Source: Bradyrhizobium diazoefficiens
GTDB taxonomy: Bacteria; Pseudomonadota; Alphaproteobacteria; Rhizobiales; Xanthobacteraceae
DNA: 64,000 bases
Assembly: GCF_018129965.1 (NCBI RefSeq)
Contig: NZ_JAFCKW010000016.1
Coordinates: forward strand, 1 to 64,000
Reading direction: 5' to 3'
Positions 62,053 through 64,000 of the stretch are shown in pieces (position 1 is the stretch's first letter; the number at the start of each line of letters is the position of its first letter). The position numbers and the translations under genes are program-made. The notes under the pieces are model-generated. The model was not told where the DNA came from. It searched no databases and saw nothing but the letters and a program-made list of their open reading frames with translations.

Positions 62053-62982
62053 ATGAGCACGCTCCTCCTCTCCCACAAGGCCTGCCTCGACCACGACACG
62101 CCGCCGGGTCATCCTGAACGGCCCGATCGCCTGCGCGCGGTCGAGGAAGCGCTGTCCATCGAGCGCTTCCAGTTCCTGGTGCGCGACCAGGCCCCGGAGG
62201 GCGACCTCGATCTCGTCACGCTCTGCCACAACGAACACTACGTCACCGAGCTTCGCCACATCGCGCCGTCGAGCGGCCTCGTCTATCTCGACGGCGACAC
62301 GTCGATGTCACCGGGCACGTGGGAAGCGGTGATGCGCGGCGTCGGCGGCGCGGTGGCCGCAACCGAAGCCGTCATGAATGGCGAGTACCGCAACGCCTTC
62401 GTCGCCGTGCGCCCGCCAGGACATCACGCCGAGATCGGCAAGCCGATGGGCTTCTGCTTCTTCGACAATGTCGCGATCGCCGCGCGCCACGCCCAGCGCA
62501 AATACGGCATCACGCGCGCCGCCATCGTCGATTTCGACGTGCATCATGGCAATGGCACGCAGGACATCTTCTGGTCAGACCCGACCGTGATGTATTGCTC
62601 GACGCACCAGATGCCGTTGTTTCCGGGCACCGGCGCGACGGGCGAACGCGGCGAGCACGACACCATCGTCAACGCGCCGCTCGCCTCCGAGGACGGCGGC
62701 CCCGAATTCCGGTCCGCGTTCGAGAATTTGATCCTGCCGCAGCTGACCAAGTTCAGTCCCGAGCTGTTGATCATCTCCGCCGGCTTTGATGCGCATTACC
62801 GCGATCCTCTGGCTTCGCTGAACCTGCGCGCGGAGGACTACACCTGGGTCACGCGCAAGCTCATGGACCTTGCCGACAAGACCGCGGGAGGCCGCGTTGT
62901 GTCGGTGCTCGAGGGCGGCTATGACCTGCAAGCATTGAAAGAATCTGTTACGGCGCATGTCGGTGCCCTGATGGGCGCTTAG
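62053..62982 (+). CDS. Histone-deacetylase/acetoin-utilisation family protein
   Basis: Zinc deacetylase-fold protein of 309 residues. Key motifs: the N-terminal HPERPDRLRAV, RPPGHHAEIG with the catalytic His pair, DFDVHHGNGTQDIF with two metal ligands, and SAGFDAHYRDPL with the third. Bacterial relatives remove acetyl groups from polyamines, small molecules or proteins. The ATG at 62053 has GAGG upstream. It precedes xseB and dxs on the same strand, an order I recall from Bradyrhizobium genomes. Confidence 0.9.
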   Translation: MSTLLLSHKACLDHDTPPGHPERPDRLRAVEEALSIERFQFLVRDQAPEGDLDLVTLCHNEHYVTELRHIAPSSGLVYLDGDTSMSPGTWEAVMRGVGGAVAATEAVMNGEYRNAFVAVRPPGHHAEIGKPMGFCFFDNVAIAARHAQRKYGITRAAIVDFDVHHGNGTQDIFWSDPTVMYCSTHQMPLFPGTGATGERGEHDTIVNAPLASEDGGPEFRSAFENLILPQLTKFSPELLIISAGFDAHYRDPLASLNLRAEDYTWVTRKLMDLADKTAGGRVVSVLEGGYDLQALKESVTAHVGALMGA

Positions 62983-63056
62983 ACAGACCCGCCACATTAC
63001 GCCCGCAAAACACTGCTGTTTTGCAAGAGCAGCGAATCGGGCAATCGGAAACGGAT

Positions 63057-63308
63057 ATGGCCGAAAATACTCAAGTCGACGTCGCCAAGCTCACCTTCGA
63101 GCGCGCGATCGAGGAACTCGAGACGATCGTCAAGCGGCTCGAGGACGGCAAGGTGCCGCTCGAGGAATCCGTCACGATCTACGAGCGCGGCGAAGCGCTG
63201 AAGCGGCGCTGCGAGGAGCTGCTGCGTCAGGCCGAGGCGCGGGTCGACAAGATCACCACCGATGCCAGCGGCCATGCCACCGGCACCGCACCGCTGGACG
63301 TGAAGTAG
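63057..63308 (+). CDS. xseB: Exodeoxyribonuclease VII small subunit
   Basis: Small subunit of exonuclease VII, 83 residues, which pairs with XseA to degrade single-stranded DNA. The sequence FERAIEELETIVKRLEDGKV then LEESVTIYERGEALKRRCEE is the family signature, a two-helix hairpin. The C-terminus adds about 20 polar residues. The ATG at 63057 is preferred to an upstream TTG at 63021. xseA is not in the window. Confidence 0.95.
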   Translation: MAENTQVDVAKLTFERAIEELETIVKRLEDGKVPLEESVTIYERGEALKRRCEELLRQAEARVDKITTDASGHATGTAPLDVK

Positions 63309-63886
63309 AGGCCGCTGCCCAACCGCCCATCTGCCGGCCAACATTTTTCCTTGATCACACGGTTCCATTTGCGGGAACGCCCGACTCCTCGGGTTTGGAC
63401 GTGGTGGTGATGGACGCCCCGGGGCCGTTCACCGGCCGGATTCTGATCCAAAGGAGCCAATTTCACCGCGAAATACTGCCGAGGAACCGGGCAATGTCGG
63501 AACCTCCTGGAAGACGTCCCAGTTAACCAATCTGGCCCACGGGTTGCACGTGCATGCCCGTAATCTGGCCAGCGGGTTGGCTTTGGCCCAAGCTTTGGTG
63601 TAAAGCTGCGCTGAGTGTGGCTTTTTGCAAGCCTTGCGTGGGCATCGATTACCGACGACAAGCGCTTCAAATTGCTGATGAAATTGGCTGGGACGGACGA
63701 AGCCGATCTAAGTGACAGGGATCACAGAGACTGAACCGGAGCGCACTTAAGCTCACCTAAGCTTGAAGACGGGGCTTTGCCCCATGCAGGTGGCTCCGAC
63801 GGTTTTAGGACTCGCGCTGCGCCGACATTGTGCAAACCCATCGCGCACCGGAACGACCTTCCGGCGCTGACAAATTGGAAATCGCC
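63309..63886. other. 578-base gap between xseB and dxs with small repeats and a hairpin
   Basis: No supported gene. A near-identical 18-base direct repeat lies at 63529-63546 and 63562-63579 (AATCTGGCC-CA/AG-CGGGTTG, spacing 33). TAAGCT occurs twice near 63748-63764. A perfect hairpin GGGGC-TTT-GCCCC is at 63771-63783, about 100 bases before the dxs start. The region is a long leader or holds a small RNA. I could not match it to a known riboswitch. Confidence 0.5.
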
Positions 63887-64000
63887 GTGAACGCATACAG
63901 TAAGACGCCGCTTCTCGACACCATCCGGACACCCGACGACCTGCGCAAGCTCAAGGTCGAGCAGGTCCGCCAGGTCGCCGACGAGCTGCGGCAGGAGACC
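63887..64000 (+). CDS. dxs: 1-deoxy-D-xylulose-5-phosphate synthase, N-terminal part (cut by window end)
   Basis: The GTG at 63887 opens a frame that runs off the window (38 codons). It encodes PLLDTIRTPDDLRKLKVEQV and continues RQVADELRQET, the characteristic start of Dxs, the TPP enzyme that makes DXP from pyruvate and glyceraldehyde-3-phosphate for the isoprenoid, thiamine and pyridoxal pathways. No strong Shine-Dalgarno site is seen (TTGGAAATCGCC before the GTG). The downstream catalytic part is outside the window. Confidence 0.9.
   Translation, partial: MNAYSKTPLLDTIRTPDDLRKLKVEQVRQVADELRQET

Noticed and set aside
1..64000. CRISPR array or clustered regularly spaced repeats
   Set aside because: Repeats found are dispersed palindromes or one short pair (63529/63562); none is a regular array and no cas gene is present.

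Overview
The window is a G+C-rich chromosomal segment of an alphaproteobacterium. Protein style, the xseB-dxs arrangement next to a histone-deacetylase-like gene, and several classes of dispersed palindromic repeats point to Bradyrhizobium or a close relative. This is inferred from recognition; no database was searched. I found no integrase, transposase, CRISPR array, rRNA or replication origin. One tRNA gene, tRNA-Gln(TTG) at 55570-55644 on the minus strand, is present.

Layout. 0-2.1 kb: soxXYZA, thiosulfate oxidation, with a SoxY that lacks the usual GGCGG tail. 2.2-5.3 kb: binding protein and two permeases of a carbohydrate-type ABC importer, with no ATPase in view. 5.4-7.8 kb: a purine/pyrimidine-type permease and a biuret-hydrolase-like amidase. 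8.0-12.6 kb: a hotdog-fold protein and a fused indolepyruvate ferredoxin oxidoreductase. 12.9-17.8 kb: a minus-strand run of a ketosteroid-dehydrogenase-like flavoprotein, an HtrA-like protease, a gluconate-dehydrogenase subunit-3-like protein and a GMC oxidoreductase. 18-21.4 kb: a secreted nuclease-like protein, then an SDR / carboxymuconolactone-decarboxylase-like / SDR catabolic operon. 21.5-28.4 kb: a PQQ-type sugar dehydrogenase, urate hydroxylase PuuD, a VOC protein, a TctC-type binding protein and small unknowns. 28.7-37.7 kb: a membrane-inserted patatin, a sorbosone-dehydrogenase/cytochrome pair, a two-component pair and a Crp/Fnr regulator. 37.9-45.4 kb: two M20 hydrolases, a YdeP-type molybdoenzyme with fdhD, and a family III CoA-transferase. 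55.9-64 kb: acyl-CoA dehydrogenase, MFS transporter, crotonase, 5'-nucleotidase, histone-deacetylase-like protein, xseB and the start of dxs.

The most unusual block is 45.7-55.5 kb. It combines a PqqD-like peptide-binding protein, an HPr-kinase-like protein, an uncharacterised nucleotidyltransferase (frameshifted at a C7 tract), a 98-residue protein with a tail of Thr blocks separated by APG/PPG, four glycosyltransferases (one fused to an epimerase domain without its catalytic Lys, one of the GT90 protein-O-glucosyltransferase type) and a sulfotransferase. I propose a peptide-modification locus in which the Thr-rich protein is glycosylated, and possibly phosphorylated or sulfated. Gene identities come from motifs; the assembled function is inference.

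Dispersed palindromic repeats sit in many intergenic gaps and create false N-terminal extensions on several genes. Start codons were chosen from Shine-Dalgarno matches, signal peptides and overlaps.
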